64,000 nucleotides of DNA from DATEHG01 sp041691295 (GTDB lineage Bacteria; Gemmatimonadota; Gemmatimonadetes; Gemmatimonadales; GWC2-71-9): positions 1-64,000 of the forward strand of contig JBEPVA010000002.1 in NCBI GenBank assembly GCA_041691295.1. The letters are read 5' to 3'. Shown piece after piece: positions 17,610 through 26,661 of this stretch; position 1 is the stretch's first letter, and the number at the start of each line of letters is the position of its first letter. The notes under the pieces were generated by a model, which was not told the origin of the DNA, did no database searches, and worked only from the letters and a program-made list of their open reading frames with translations. The position numbers were made by a program, and so were the translations under genes.

Positions 17610-19742
17610 CTAGAAGGGCTGCCCCACGGCAAAGTGCAGATTCCACCCGCTGCCGCGGGGCTTGGAGTACGCCGATTTCACCAGCCGGATATTGCCCTGG
17701 CTGTCCTGCAGGTAGAGCGGGCCCGGCGTACCGGGATAGCTATTGTAGGCCAGGTCAAGACGGATCGGCCCGATCGGGGTGCCGAATCGGAGTCCGACCC
17801 CCGGCGTGATCCGGAACTGGGCGGGGGCCAGGTCGGTCTTACCGCGCTGGTACAGGATCCCGCCGTCGACAAACCCCGCCAGCCGCAGCCGCGAGGAAAG
17901 CAGCGGCGACGGCACCCGGATCTCGACATTGGCAACCCCGAGCGTGTTCCCGCCCGTCGGCGAAAAGGTGCTCCGAATGGTGCCGTCGCTGATCTTCTGT
18001 TCCAGCGACGGAGTCAGCACGGCGCTGTCGGTGTAGGCCACGTAGACCAGCGGGCCCAGGCCGTTCACATCGTAGCCCCGCACATCGTTGGGCCCGCCGG
18101 CATAGAACCGCTGCTCGGGCGGCACGAATTCCGTCGCGGTGCCGTTGACGTCGACCTTGGGTGAAAACAGCATCCCGCCCCGCAACCGCCAGCTGAGTGT
18201 CACGTCCCGGGTCAGCGCCCGGTACCACGCTGCATCGGCCTGCACCCGGACGAACTGCTGCAACTTGGAGGATCCGATGATCGGCGAGCTGTACCCGAGC
18301 TCGAGCGAATAGGCACGGCCGCGGCTGGGATCGACTGGATTGTTGGTCTGGATCGAGCTGATGACCCCGGTGAGCTCCGCCCCCAGCCGCCCCTGGGACA
18401 ACAGCAGCCGGTCCTGCGGGGTGCAGGCGTTGAAGAAGGCGCAGTAGTTTCCCGGAGTCGCGTAGGTCCGGCCGAATGAGGCCCGGTAGGTCAGCGAGAT
18501 CGGCAGCCGCGGCTCCGGCAGGTACGTGGCCCGGACCGCGGCACCGATTTCATCCCGGCGATAGACCTGAAACTGGCTGCGCCGCTCGCCGAAGAACGAG
18601 AAGGTCCCCTCGGTGCGGGACGAGAAGAACCGGGGCTGACCCACGGTGGCGGTGACGTTGTAGTTGGCCACACTCGATCCGACCGAGTCGGCCTTAAGGG
18701 TGGAGCAGATCGAATTCTTCAGACCAAAATTGAACGGAGTCCCCACCCCGATCTTCGACAGGCTGGCGCTGAGATCGAACTGGCGGCCGCTGTGAAACAG
18801 GTTCCGGTCGGTGTAGCCGGCGCCCAGCCGGAAGCAGTCCTCGGTGGCGTACCCGATCTGGCCCCGGTACTTGAACCGCCGCCCTTCGCTGACGGTCACC
18901 ACCAGTGGCACCACCGAATCGTCGGGCTGGAACCCGGCTGAATCGATCTGCACCGACACGGTGCGGAACAACTGGGTGCGGGCCAGCCGATGCTGGCTCT
19001 CGTCGAGATCCTGCTGGTCGAACGATTCGCCCCGGTCGACCACCAGCATCTGCCGGATGAAGGTGGTATCGACGTTGACCTTGCCGGCCACCGTAATCCC
19101 GCCGTACACCGCTCCCCGCCCCGGCAGTGCATCCAGCGACACCTGCACCGTCCTGGCCACCTTGTCGATCGAAAAGTTGCGCAGCACATCGGCCGACGGG
19201 TGACCGTGGTTCCGCAGCCGGGCCACCAGGGTGTCGGCACTGGCCTGGAACAGGAACCGGTCGAACGACCGGCCGATCCGGAGCGGCAGGTCCTGGGTCA
19301 GCTTCCTGGCGTCGGGCAGCGAGTCGAGTCCGGTGACGGCCAGCGAAGTGACCACGACCGGCGGACCCTCGGTAATCTTGAAGGTGACGCTGACTTCCTT
19401 CGGCTTGCGGATCACGACGGTGTCGACCTTCACCTCGAGAAATCCGCTCTGCTTGTACAGCAGCCCGATCCGCAGCACGTCTCGGCGGAACTCGGTTTCG
19501 TCGAACACCCGCTTTTGACCGAGGCCGATCCAGCGCACCAGCTTGCTGCGGGCAAACCAGGCCGAGTTGGTGGTGGCGATGGCGGAACTCAGGGCGTCGC
19601 TGGTGAGAGACTTGTTGCCGGTGAATTTGAGTCCCCTGACGATCCGATCGGGTTCCTGCGCCGAGGCGGACCGGACCCCCGTCACGATCAGGAGGAGTCC
19701 GGCCAGCGCCGTGCTCAGATGGAGACGGCCGATCAGGGGCAT
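17610..19742 (-). CDS. tamA: Omp85-family outer-membrane protein (TamA-like)
   Basis: A 710-aa outer-membrane barrel with an N-terminal signal peptide (ALAGLLLIVTGVRSASAQ), POTRA-type repeats over about residues 40-330 (for example GLKFTGNKSLTSDAL) and a C-terminal bacterial surface antigen barrel. The barrel shows PSRGRAYSLELGYSSP, a VRGY-like loop (NDVRGYDVN) and a C-terminal aromatic signature ending in Phe (HFAVGQPF). Being adjacent to tamB, it is more likely TamA than BamA, but the family is clearer than the member. The ATG at 19742 is chosen; a TTG at 19775 would lengthen the n-region. No strong Shine-Dalgarno is seen. Confidence 0.92.
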   Translation of the reverse strand: MPLIGRLHLSTALAGLLLIVTGVRSASAQEPDRIVRGLKFTGNKSLTSDALSSAIATTNSAWFARSKLVRWIGLGQKRVFDETEFRRDVLRIGLLYKQSGFLEVKVDTVVIRKPKEVSVTFKITEGPPVVVTSLAVTGLDSLPDARKLTQDLPLRIGRSFDRFLFQASADTLVARLRNHGHPSADVLRNFSIDKVARTVQVSLDALPGRGAVYGGITVAGKVNVDTTFIRQMLVVDRGESFDQQDLDESQHRLARTQLFRTVSVQIDSAGFQPDDSVVPLVVTVSEGRRFKYRGQIGYATEDCFRLGAGYTDRNLFHSGRQFDLSASLSKIGVGTPFNFGLKNSICSTLKADSVGSSVANYNVTATVGQPRFFSSRTEGTFSFFGERRSQFQVYRRDEIGAAVRATYLPEPRLPISLTYRASFGRTYATPGNYCAFFNACTPQDRLLLSQGRLGAELTGVISSIQTNNPVDPSRGRAYSLELGYSSPIIGSSKLQQFVRVQADAAWYRALTRDVTLSWRLRGGMLFSPKVDVNGTATEFVPPEQRFYAGGPNDVRGYDVNGLGPLVYVAYTDSAVLTPSLEQKISDGTIRSTFSPTGGNTLGVANVEIRVPSPLLSSRLRLAGFVDGGILYQRGKTDLAPAQFRITPGVGLRFGTPIGPIRLDLAYNSYPGTPGPLYLQDSQGNIRLVKSAYSKPRGSGWNLHFAVGQPF

Positions 19743-19779
19743 GAGGGCAGCAGGCGAGACCTGAATTCCAGACAAGAGC

Positions 19780-19800
19780 GCCGGGCCGACAGAGCCCGGC
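19780..19800. promoter_or_regulatory. 7-bp inverted repeat in a divergent promoter region
   Basis: gccgggc and gcccggc form a perfect 7-bp inverted repeat around a 7-bp spacer. They lie between the leftward tamA-like gene and the rightward solute-binding-protein gene. It could be an operator for either gene or a hairpin; no T-tract follows, so a terminator is less likely. Confidence 0.4.
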
Positions 19801-19900
19801 GGCGTTGATTGACGATGCGGTCCAAGTGACGTAGTTTCGCAGAGTTACGAGTCAGAGTCAACGAGGCGGAACCGTATTCCCGCCGCCGCCCGCGCCCCCC

Positions 19901-21433
19901 TTGCCCCGCTTGCAGTATCTCGCCCTCCTGGGGCTCCTGGCCTGCACCGCTCCGGAAAATCCCCGGACGCTGAATTACTACTTCTACTACGATCCCAGAT
20001 CGCTCGATCCGGCCCTCTCCACCGATGTCCCCACCGGCGAAGTCATCACGACCCTGTTCGATAATGTGACGCAGTTCGACGCCGACGGGCATCTGCAGCC
20101 GGGCCTCGCCACCCGGTGGGAGAACGACCCCAGCGGGCTGCATTACACCTTTCATATCCGCTCGGGGGTCCAGTTTCACAACGGCCGGCCGCTCACCGCC
20201 GCTTCGATCCGTGACAGTTATCTCCGGGCCCTCGATCCAAAATTGAAAGGCGGACGGGCGTGGCCTCTATTCCCGATTGCAGGCGCCAAAGCCCATTCAG
20301 CCGGGGATTCAACCGCCCGGGTCGGCATCGCGGTGCCGGATGACACCACGCTGGTCCTGACCCTCGAGGCGCCGCTCAACATCTTTCCCAAGCTGCTGGC
20401 CATGCCGGTCACGGCCATCGTGGCCACGCCGGCGGCCGCTGATTTCGATCAGCATCCGATTGGCAGCGGCCCGTGGCGGCTGGTTCGCTGGAATCACGAC
20501 GACGCGCTGGTGCTGGCGCGGAACGAGCACTACTGGGGCAAGATCCCCGACGCCGATACGCTGCGGATCCGGATCATTCCCGAAGCCCTCACCCAGGCCG
20601 CCGAGTATGAATCGGGGCACCTCACGGTGGTCGAAGTTCCCTTCGGCGAGACCCGGCTCTGGGAAAAGCGCCGTCCAGCGGAGCTGCAGCGGAGGAGCGC
20701 CCTGAGACCGCTGTACGTCGCGATCAACACGACCCACGGTCCGCTCAAGGACGTACGGGTGCGGCAGGCGCTCAATCATGCCATCGACATCCCGACGATC
20801 CTGGCCAACCTGGCAGGCGGTCGGGGCAGTCTGGCGGCGGGCTCGGTCCCGCCGGGGATCGAGGGGTACGATTCGACCCGGGTGCGCTACGCCTACGACT
20901 CGGCACTAGCCAGACGGATGCTGGCCGAGGCCGGCTATCCCAACGGCTTCTCGATCAAGCTGTGGCGGTCGGCGCGGCCGGAGTACGCGCGCATCGTCCA
21001 GGCCATGCAGCAGGACCTCGCAGCGGTCGGCATCAATGCCGAGATCGTCCAGCGCGATGCCTCGAGTGCCCGGTCGGCCGCCCGCAAGGGCGAAGCCGAT
21101 CTTTTTCTAACCGACTGGTACGGCGATTACCCCGACGCCGAGAATTTCAATTACCCGTTGTTCTATTCGGGCAATCGGGGACCGGGCGGCAACCTGGCGT
21201 TTCTGGCCGACAGCGGCCTCGACAGCCTGATCCTCCGGGCCCGCAGCACCGTCGATTCCATCGAGAAGGTGCGTCTCGACCGGATCATTGATCAGCGGGT
21301 GTTTGACCTGGCGCCCTGGATCTTCTGCTGGTTTCCGGTCGATCTCTGGGCCCAGCGTCCCGAGTACACCGGTTGGCGCATCCCGGCGATCTTCAACGGC
21401 CAGCGCTGGCAGAACGCGCACCACACCCCATGA
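19901..21433 (+). CDS. ABC transporter substrate-binding lipoprotein, family 5
   Basis: A 510-aa periplasmic oligopeptide/dipeptide-type binding protein (SBP_bac_5, DppA/OppA family). The short signal ends at a lipobox (LLGLLAC), so it is a lipoprotein. Family features include RSLDPALSTDVPTGEV at the mature N-terminus, LATRWENDPSG, HNGRPLTAASI, VRQALNHAID and LAEAGYPNGF. The start is a TTG (19901 or 19910) with no ATG available upstream of the signal. It overlaps the following permease gene by 4 bp. The set is incomplete: a single permease and no ATPase follow. Confidence 0.92.
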   Translation: MPRLQYLALLGLLACTAPENPRTLNYYFYYDPRSLDPALSTDVPTGEVITTLFDNVTQFDADGHLQPGLATRWENDPSGLHYTFHIRSGVQFHNGRPLTAASIRDSYLRALDPKLKGGRAWPLFPIAGAKAHSAGDSTARVGIAVPDDTTLVLTLEAPLNIFPKLLAMPVTAIVATPAAADFDQHPIGSGPWRLVRWNHDDALVLARNEHYWGKIPDADTLRIRIIPEALTQAAEYESGHLTVVEVPFGETRLWEKRRPAELQRRSALRPLYVAINTTHGPLKDVRVRQALNHAIDIPTILANLAGGRGSLAAGSVPPGIEGYDSTRVRYAYDSALARRMLAEAGYPNGFSIKLWRSARPEYARIVQAMQQDLAAVGINAEIVQRDASSARSAARKGEADLFLTDWYGDYPDAENFNYPLFYSGNRGPGGNLAFLADSGLDSLILRARSTVDSIEKVRLDRIIDQRVFDLAPWIFCWFPVDLWAQRPEYTGWRIPAIFNGQRWQNAHHTP

Positions 21434-22350
21434 TCCGCTGGCTGGTGATCCGGCTGCTGCTGCTGATCCCGACCTTGTTCGGGGTGCTGGTCGTGGCCTT
21501 CCTGCTGCTCTACGTGGCCCCCGGGGATCCGGTGCAGGCCATGGTCGGCGAGCGGGCCGACAGCGCCACGATTGCCCAGCTCCGAGCCGATCTCCGGCTC
21601 GATGACCCTCTGCCACTACAATTCGGCCACTACCTCGGCGGGGTGCTCAAGGGAGACCTGGGCCGGTCCTACATCACCAACCGGTCGATCCGCCAGGATC
21701 TGTTCGAGCGGTTTCCCGCCACCCTCAAGCTGGCGCTGGCGGCGATGCTGTTCGCTACCACGACCGGCGTGCTGGTCGGGGTGTACGGCGCCTGGCGGCC
21801 CGGTGGACTGGCGGACCGCCTGCTGACCTTCGGCGCCTATCTTGGGGTTTCGTTCCCGGTGTACTGGGTGGCGCTGGTACTGATCCTGGTCTTTGCGGTC
21901 ACCCTGCGCTGGTTCCCGCCCTCGGGTTCAGCCACACTCGCCGCGCTGGTGCTGCCGGCGATTACCCTGGGGATGCGTTCGGTGGCCTTCATTGCCAGGA
22001 CCACCCGGGCGGCCATGCAGGAGATCCTCAGCAGCGACTTCGTGCGGACCGCGCGGGCGCAGGGATTGTCCGAGTCCACGGTGGTACTGTCACGGGGACT
22101 CCGGAATGCCCTGCTGCCGATGATCACGGTGATCGGCCTCGACTTCGGCAGCTACCTCACGGGCTCGATCCTGACCGAGACGATCTTCGGCTGGCCGGGT
22201 GTCGGCCGCTACGTACTCACCGCCATCGACAAGCGTGACCTGCCAGCCGTCCAGGGCAGCATCCTGTTTCTCAGTCTGGTCTTCGTGCTGGTCAACCTCC
22301 TGACGGACCTGGCGTATGCAAAAGCGGATCCTCGAGTGTCTCTTGAGTAA
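21430..22350 (+). CDS. Peptide ABC transporter permease, DppB/OppB type
   Basis: A 306-aa inner-membrane permease. It begins MIRWLVIRLLLLIPTLFGV and has the typical GDLGRSY segment after the first periplasmic region. The EAA-type cytoplasmic loop is ARAQGLSESTVVLSRGLRN, and ETIFGWPGVG is near the C-terminus. About six membrane helices are visible. The ATG overlaps the TGA of the binding-protein gene, which identifies the true start over an upstream in-frame Met. The partner DppC-type permease and the two ATPases expected for a family-5 importer are not next to it. Confidence 0.92.
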   Translation: MIRWLVIRLLLLIPTLFGVLVVAFLLLYVAPGDPVQAMVGERADSATIAQLRADLRLDDPLPLQFGHYLGGVLKGDLGRSYITNRSIRQDLFERFPATLKLALAAMLFATTTGVLVGVYGAWRPGGLADRLLTFGAYLGVSFPVYWVALVLILVFAVTLRWFPPSGSATLAALVLPAITLGMRSVAFIARTTRAAMQEILSSDFVRTARAQGLSESTVVLSRGLRNALLPMITVIGLDFGSYLTGSILTETIFGWPGVGRYVLTAIDKRDLPAVQGSILFLSLVFVLVNLLTDLAYAKADPRVSLE

Positions 22351-23944
22351 GTCGCCGGAACGACGGACCGTCGGACCGACGGTAGGATTGTCAGGCAGGC
22401 AACGGATTCACTCGCCCGCCTTGCCCGCCTCGGCCGTCCTGCCCTTCTCATCCGTCCTATCCGTCCTGCCCGTCTTATCCGTCCTGTTCGTCCTGCTGGC
22501 CACCACACTCCAGGCCCAGTCCAGGACCCTCGCCAAGCGCCTCGATTCCATCCTCGACGCGCCTGGCTTCAATCACCAGATCTGGGGCATCGCGCTGGTC
22601 GACAAGGGCGGCAAGCTGCTCTACGGCCGCAATGCCGACCGGCTGTTCATTCCAGCCAGCAACACCAAGCTGGTCGTCACCAGCAATGCCGTCGCTCGTC
22701 TGTCTCCCGACTTCAAGGTCAAGACCAGCCTCTACGCCACCGGCCCCCTCTCGGCTGGCGTTCTGGCGGGCGACCTGGTCCTCTACGGCCGCGGCGACCC
22801 GACCTGGAGCCGCCGCTGCTACGGCCTCGACACCACGGTGGCCGGCAACTGCGACACCGATCAGTTCGCCAAATTCCGCCAGCTGGCCACCGACCTCCGC
22901 ACCGCCGGTGTGCGCGAAGTGCTCGGTGACCTGGTCGGTGATGGCAGCTACTTCGAGCCCCAGCTGATCAGCGGAGAGTGGTCGGCCTACGACCTCAACT
23001 GGTGGTACGCCGCGCCGGTCTCGGGACTCGGATTCAACGACAACAGCGTTGACCTGCACTGGAAGCCGGGTGCCAGCGAGGGCCAGCCCGCCGAGGTCGT
23101 CATGGATCCCGACCTCGGCGACCTGACCCTGGAAAACCGCAGTCGTACAGTCTCGGTCGGCGGCCAGACCACCCTCGACTTCTTCCGCACCGCCGGTACC
23201 CTCGGTCTCTGGGCGGAAGGAGATGTGGCGCTCGACAACCGCGGCGGCACCGAGTCGTTCGCACTGCCGGACCCCGCCATCTTTGCCGCCCGCGCCCTCC
23301 GCCAGGTGCTGGGCCAGGCGGGCATCACGATTCGCGGCACGGTGCGCTCCACTACCGATTCACTGCGGTACCGCGCGGCCCGGGGCACCCCGCCACTGGC
23401 GGAAGTCGAATCCCGCCCCCTCAAGGAGTGGATCTTTCCGATCCTCAACACCAGCCAAAACTGGTTTGCCGAAATGCTGCTCAAGCAGCTGGGGCGCCAG
23501 TTCGGGGCCGCCGGTTCGTGGCAGAGCGGTACCGCGGTTGAACGGCGCTTCCTGATCGATTCGATGGGGGTGGACTCGGCCCAGATCTCGCTGGCCGACG
23601 GCTCGGGCTTGTCGGCCGACAACCTGGTGTCACCGCTGGCCTTTACCAGGGTGCTCAACTACATCCGGCGCAATCCGCACTTCGAGGTCTTCACCGCCGG
23701 TTTACCGCGTGCCGGACAGCCAGGCAGCCTGCGCAACCGCTTCAAGGGCACGGCCCTCGAGGGCCGAGTGGCGGCCAAGACCGGCACCATCAGCCTGGCC
23801 AGTACGCTGTCGGGCTACATCTTCACCGCGACCGGCGATACCCTCGTCTTCTCGATCCAGGCCAATCACCACACCGCCACCGACCATGATATGAGGGCCC
23901 AGATCGACAGTCTGGTCGTGGCCATGGCGCGCCCGGCGCAATGA
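22316..23944 (+). CDS. dacB: PBP4-type D-Ala-D-Ala carboxypeptidase/endopeptidase
   Basis: Class C penicillin-binding protein (peptidase S13) acting in the periplasm on murein cross-links. It has the SxxK motif (PASNTK), the SxN region (DGSGLSADN) and KTG (AAKTGTIS), in normal order and spacing. The N-terminus is unusual: residues about 37-66 (SVLSVLPVLSVLFVLL) form a signal-peptide hydrophobic core encoded by 9-bp tandem repeats (22436-22496). The start is uncertain: ATG 22316 overlaps the permease end, while TTG 22388 would give a more normal signal peptide. The stop overlaps the VanZ gene start. Confidence 0.9.
   Translation: MQKRILECLLSKSPERRTVGPTVGLSGRQRIHSPALPASAVLPFSSVLSVLPVLSVLFVLLATTLQAQSRTLAKRLDSILDAPGFNHQIWGIALVDKGGKLLYGRNADRLFIPASNTKLVVTSNAVARLSPDFKVKTSLYATGPLSAGVLAGDLVLYGRGDPTWSRRCYGLDTTVAGNCDTDQFAKFRQLATDLRTAGVREVLGDLVGDGSYFEPQLISGEWSAYDLNWWYAAPVSGLGFNDNSVDLHWKPGASEGQPAEVVMDPDLGDLTLENRSRTVSVGGQTTLDFFRTAGTLGLWAEGDVALDNRGGTESFALPDPAIFAARALRQVLGQAGITIRGTVRSTTDSLRYRAARGTPPLAEVESRPLKEWIFPILNTSQNWFAEMLLKQLGRQFGAAGSWQSGTAVERRFLIDSMGVDSAQISLADGSGLSADNLVSPLAFTRVLNYIRRNPHFEVFTAGLPRAGQPGSLRNRFKGTALEGRVAAKTGTISLASTLSGYIFTATGDTLVFSIQANHHTATDHDMRAQIDSLVVAMARPAQ
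22356..22498 (+). repeat. R/Y repeat module inside the dacB signal-peptide region
   Basis: A purine-rich part containing accgtcgg and accgacgg (8-bp units) is followed after about 40 bp by a pyrimidine-rich part. The latter is made of 9-bp units (ccgtcctat, ccgtcctgc, ccgtcttat, ccgtcctgt). The same two-part arrangement occurs in glcF at 35570-35690. The 9-bp period keeps the reading frame and encodes repeats of S/P-V-L. Confidence 0.8.
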
Positions 23945-25266
23945 GTCAGCTTCACGCCCGGCTCGAACGGCTCCGGCGGCCGGCCCTGGCTGCCTACGGT
24001 GTCGTCATCCTCATCGCGACTCTCACTCCGTTCACGGTCGACACCGATCCGGCCCATATCCGTGGCCGCCTGGCCCGGGCGCTGGTGGTGAGCCTCAACC
24101 GGGCCGACATCATCGATGCCGCCCGCAACGTGGTGCTGTTCGCCGGGTGGGGTCTGGTCTGGATGGCGACCAGCCCCCGCGGCGGCAACTGGCGCTCGGT
24201 CCGCCAGGCCACGATCTGGGGATTCCTGCTCAGCCTCAGTGTCGAACTGTGCCAGCTCGGGTCCAGCAATCGGTTCGCGAGCATCAACGATGTTCTGACC
24301 AATACCGGCGGAAGCTTCCTCGGCGCCATCTGTTTCGCCGCGGTGGTCTACACCCTGTATGGCCACCGCGACCGGAAATCCTACTTCGGGCTGCCCGCCA
24401 TTCTGCTGGCGGCCAGCTATGGCGCCAGTGCCTTTCTCGAGGCACTGGTCCCGCTCTTCCGGGACGACCACGGCACCGTGCATGGAGGGCTGCTGACCCG
24501 GACGGCGATCATCCTCGCCGGATTCCGGTGGGATTCGATCCGGGATATTCCATGGGAGGACCTGTTCCTGTTCGCGCCGGCCGGCGTGCTGGCCGTGGTC
24601 GCGCTGGTGGAATCGGGCCGGTCCCATCGGGACGCTGCCTATCGAAGTGGCATTGCGGGCGCCATGCTCTGTCTGATGGCAGAACTGCTCCACGCCCCGC
24701 TCGGCATCCCGATTCTGCTGGGCTCGCTCCTGGCCCACATCGCCGGAGTCGGGCTCGGAGCCTGGGCCACCGGGCGCTGGCTGGGCAGCTTCTCGCAGAA
24801 TGTGCGTGGAGTGGATCGCCCGCGAATTCTGCTGTCTTGCTATGCAATCGTCCTGACGCTCTGGGCCTGGCGGCCCTTTCTGCCGGAATTCGATCCGGCC
24901 CAGTATGCCCGGAAGCTCCACGACCCGTGGTGGATCCCGCTGGCTCTCACCGAGCGGTGGAACGACTTCTTCTCGGTCGTGGATGTCTCGGTGCCGTTCT
25001 TCCTCGCCGTGCCACTCGGCGCCTTGCTGGCCGTCTGGCCCCTGCATCGAGTAGGGGCGCTGCGCACCGCACTGCCGGGGATCTATCTGGCGCTGGTGCT
25101 CGAGGCCGGCCAGCTCTTTGTAGTCGGTCGCGAGCCGGACATCACCGATTTCCTGGTGGCGGCCGCCGGTGTGGCCATGGGGTGGCTCTGCCTGAGGCGG
25201 GCGGGGTTCCAGCCCTACGGTGAATTACTCAAGGCCCCGGCTCCGGCGCCAGCCGCATCCCGATGA
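23941..25266 (+). CDS. Double VanZ-domain membrane protein
   Basis: A 441-aa polytopic membrane protein with two VanZ-like units. The first (about 15-145) has LSVELCQLGSSNRFASINDV and a following NTGG. The second (about 290-430) has LVLEAGQLFVVGREPDITDF. VanZ proteins are associated with teicoplanin resistance and envelope processes, but their biochemical role is unsettled. The duplicated domain is less common than the single one. The gene is locked between dacB and sixA by ATGA overlaps, suggesting an envelope-related operon. Confidence 0.88.
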   Translation: MSQLHARLERLRRPALAAYGVVILIATLTPFTVDTDPAHIRGRLARALVVSLNRADIIDAARNVVLFAGWGLVWMATSPRGGNWRSVRQATIWGFLLSLSVELCQLGSSNRFASINDVLTNTGGSFLGAICFAAVVYTLYGHRDRKSYFGLPAILLAASYGASAFLEALVPLFRDDHGTVHGGLLTRTAIILAGFRWDSIRDIPWEDLFLFAPAGVLAVVALVESGRSHRDAAYRSGIAGAMLCLMAELLHAPLGIPILLGSLLAHIAGVGLGAWATGRWLGSFSQNVRGVDRPRILLSCYAIVLTLWAWRPFLPEFDPAQYARKLHDPWWIPLALTERWNDFFSVVDVSVPFFLAVPLGALLAVWPLHRVGALRTALPGIYLALVLEAGQLFVVGREPDITDFLVAAAGVAMGWLCLRRAGFQPYGELLKAPAPAPAASR

Positions 25267-25763
25267 TTCTGCTGCTGGTGCGGCACGCACACGCCGGCGA
25301 GCGCGACTCGATGCAGTGGCCCGACGACACCCAGCGGCCGCTGACCCGACGCGGGCGCGAGGGGGCTCGCCGGATGGCGCGGCGGCTGCGCGAACAACGA
25401 TTGATCCCCACCCTGATCCTGGCCTCGCCGTGGTGCCGGGCCTGGCAATCGGCCGAACTGCTGGCCGCCTTCAGTGATGCCAAGGCGCTGCCGGTCGAAC
25501 TCGGCGCACTGGCGATGACCCCCGCCATCGCCCCGATCGCCAGAGCCATCGGGCCGCAGGACACGGCAGCCATCGTCGCGCTGGTCGGACACGAACCGTG
25601 GCTGGGACAACTGGCGTCGCTGCTGCTGGTGGGGCGTCGGGAAGCGCTGGCGGTCGATTTTCCCAAGGCGGGAGTGCTCGGCCTCGAGATCGGGGAACTC
25701 AGCCGTGGCCAGGCGCAGCTGCGCTTCTTTCTGCGGCCGAAACAGGAAAAGCGCGGCGATTGA
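25263..25763 (+). CDS. sixA: SixA-like histidine phosphatase
   Basis: A 166-aa histidine-phosphatase-superfamily protein with the catalytic LLVRHAHAGERDS at the N-terminus. RPLTRRGREGARRMA, ILASPWCRAWQSAE and the second catalytic His in LVGHEPWLGQ follow. SixA proteins dephosphorylate phosphohistidine in phosphorelay/PTS-type proteins; a broader phosphatase role is possible. It overlaps the VanZ gene start-to-stop by 4 bp and overlaps the opposing nitrilase gene by 65 bp at its 3' end. Both C-termini still look family-like. Confidence 0.9.
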   Translation: MILLLVRHAHAGERDSMQWPDDTQRPLTRRGREGARRMARRLREQRLIPTLILASPWCRAWQSAELLAAFSDAKALPVELGALAMTPAIAPIARAIGPQDTAAIVALVGHEPWLGQLASLLLVGRREALAVDFPKAGVLGLEIGELSRGQAQLRFFLRPKQEKRGD

Positions 25764-26661
25764 CCTGGAAGTCGAAGACGTCCGGCCTGCTGTAGTGGCC
25801 GCTGACGTCGAGCGTCATGGCCTGCTGGCGGATTGCGGTCAGGTCGATATCGGCCAGCAGGATTTTTTCTTCGTTGAAGCAGGGACCGGCCAGGATTTTC
25901 CCATCGGGCCCGATGATCGCGCTGCCCCCCGTGAGCAGCAGCTTCTCCGGCGGCCCCTGGTACTTGGCCGCAATCGTCAGATCCTTCGGCAGCTCGTCCA
26001 GCCGCAGCAGGCTCCCCACCGCCAGCACGAAGCAGCGACCTTCAAAGGCATAGTGACGGCTGGCGACCAGGTGCATGTCAGGCACGGCCGGCCACAGCGC
26101 CACGTGAATGTCCTCGTGCTCGTCATGCATGGCCTGGCGGGTCAGCGGCATCCAGTGTTCCCAGCAGATCAGGGCGCCCACCCGCCCAAGGGCCGTGATC
26201 GGCGCCCGCAAACCGGCGCCATCGCCCTGCCCCCAGATCAGTCGTTCCGAATAGGTGGGGATCAGCTTGCGGTGACGGTTGAGCAGGGCGCCGTCGGGTC
26301 CGAAGGTCAGCGCTGCATTGAATAGCGTGCGTCCGGCGCGTTCATGGGCCCCGACTACCAGCACCACACCGTGCGCACGGGCGATTTCCGCCATACGGGT
26401 GGCCGCGGGACTCGGAAACTCAACCGCGTTGTCCATCAGCCGGACGAAGACATCACGGGCGGCGGCATCTCCCCAGACTGCGGCCCCCTCACACATATCG
26501 AGCCAGGCCGGATACCCCGGCAGCCAGCTCTCGCCAAAGGCGACTAGCCGCGCCCCCTGACTCGCCGCCTCGGCGGTCAGTTCGGACAGCCGGTCCAGTG
26601 ACGCATCGAGATTGAGGAAGACCGGCGCGGCCTGGACCGCGGCGACACGAACTGTGGACAT
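25699..26661 (-). CDS. Nitrilase-family carbon-nitrogen hydrolase
   Basis: A 320-aa nitrilase (branch 1) that would hydrolyse an organic nitrile to acid and ammonia. The catalytic triad is visible as Glu in FGESWLPGYPAW, Lys in HRKLIPTYSER and Cys in LICWEHWMPL. The C-terminal GHYSRPDVF is typical of aliphatic/aromatic nitrilases. The ATG at 26661 has a strong Shine-Dalgarno (GGAGGT) 7 nt upstream; a GTG further up lies inside that site. The last 20 codons overlap the sixA 3' end on the other strand. Confidence 0.92.
   Translation of the reverse strand: MSTVRVAAVQAAPVFLNLDASLDRLSELTAEAASQGARLVAFGESWLPGYPAWLDMCEGAAVWGDAAARDVFVRLMDNAVEFPSPAATRMAEIARAHGVVLVVGAHERAGRTLFNAALTFGPDGALLNRHRKLIPTYSERLIWGQGDGAGLRAPITALGRVGALICWEHWMPLTRQAMHDEHEDIHVALWPAVPDMHLVASRHYAFEGRCFVLAVGSLLRLDELPKDLTIAAKYQGPPEKLLLTGGSAIIGPDGKILAGPCFNEEKILLADIDLTAIRQQAMTLDVSGHYSRPDVFDFQVNRRAFPVSAAERSAAAPGHG

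Noticed and set aside
23866..25047. Leftward 393-codon frame opposite dacB/vanZ
   Set aside because: Low-complexity shadow; the VanZ gene is coupled to its neighbours.
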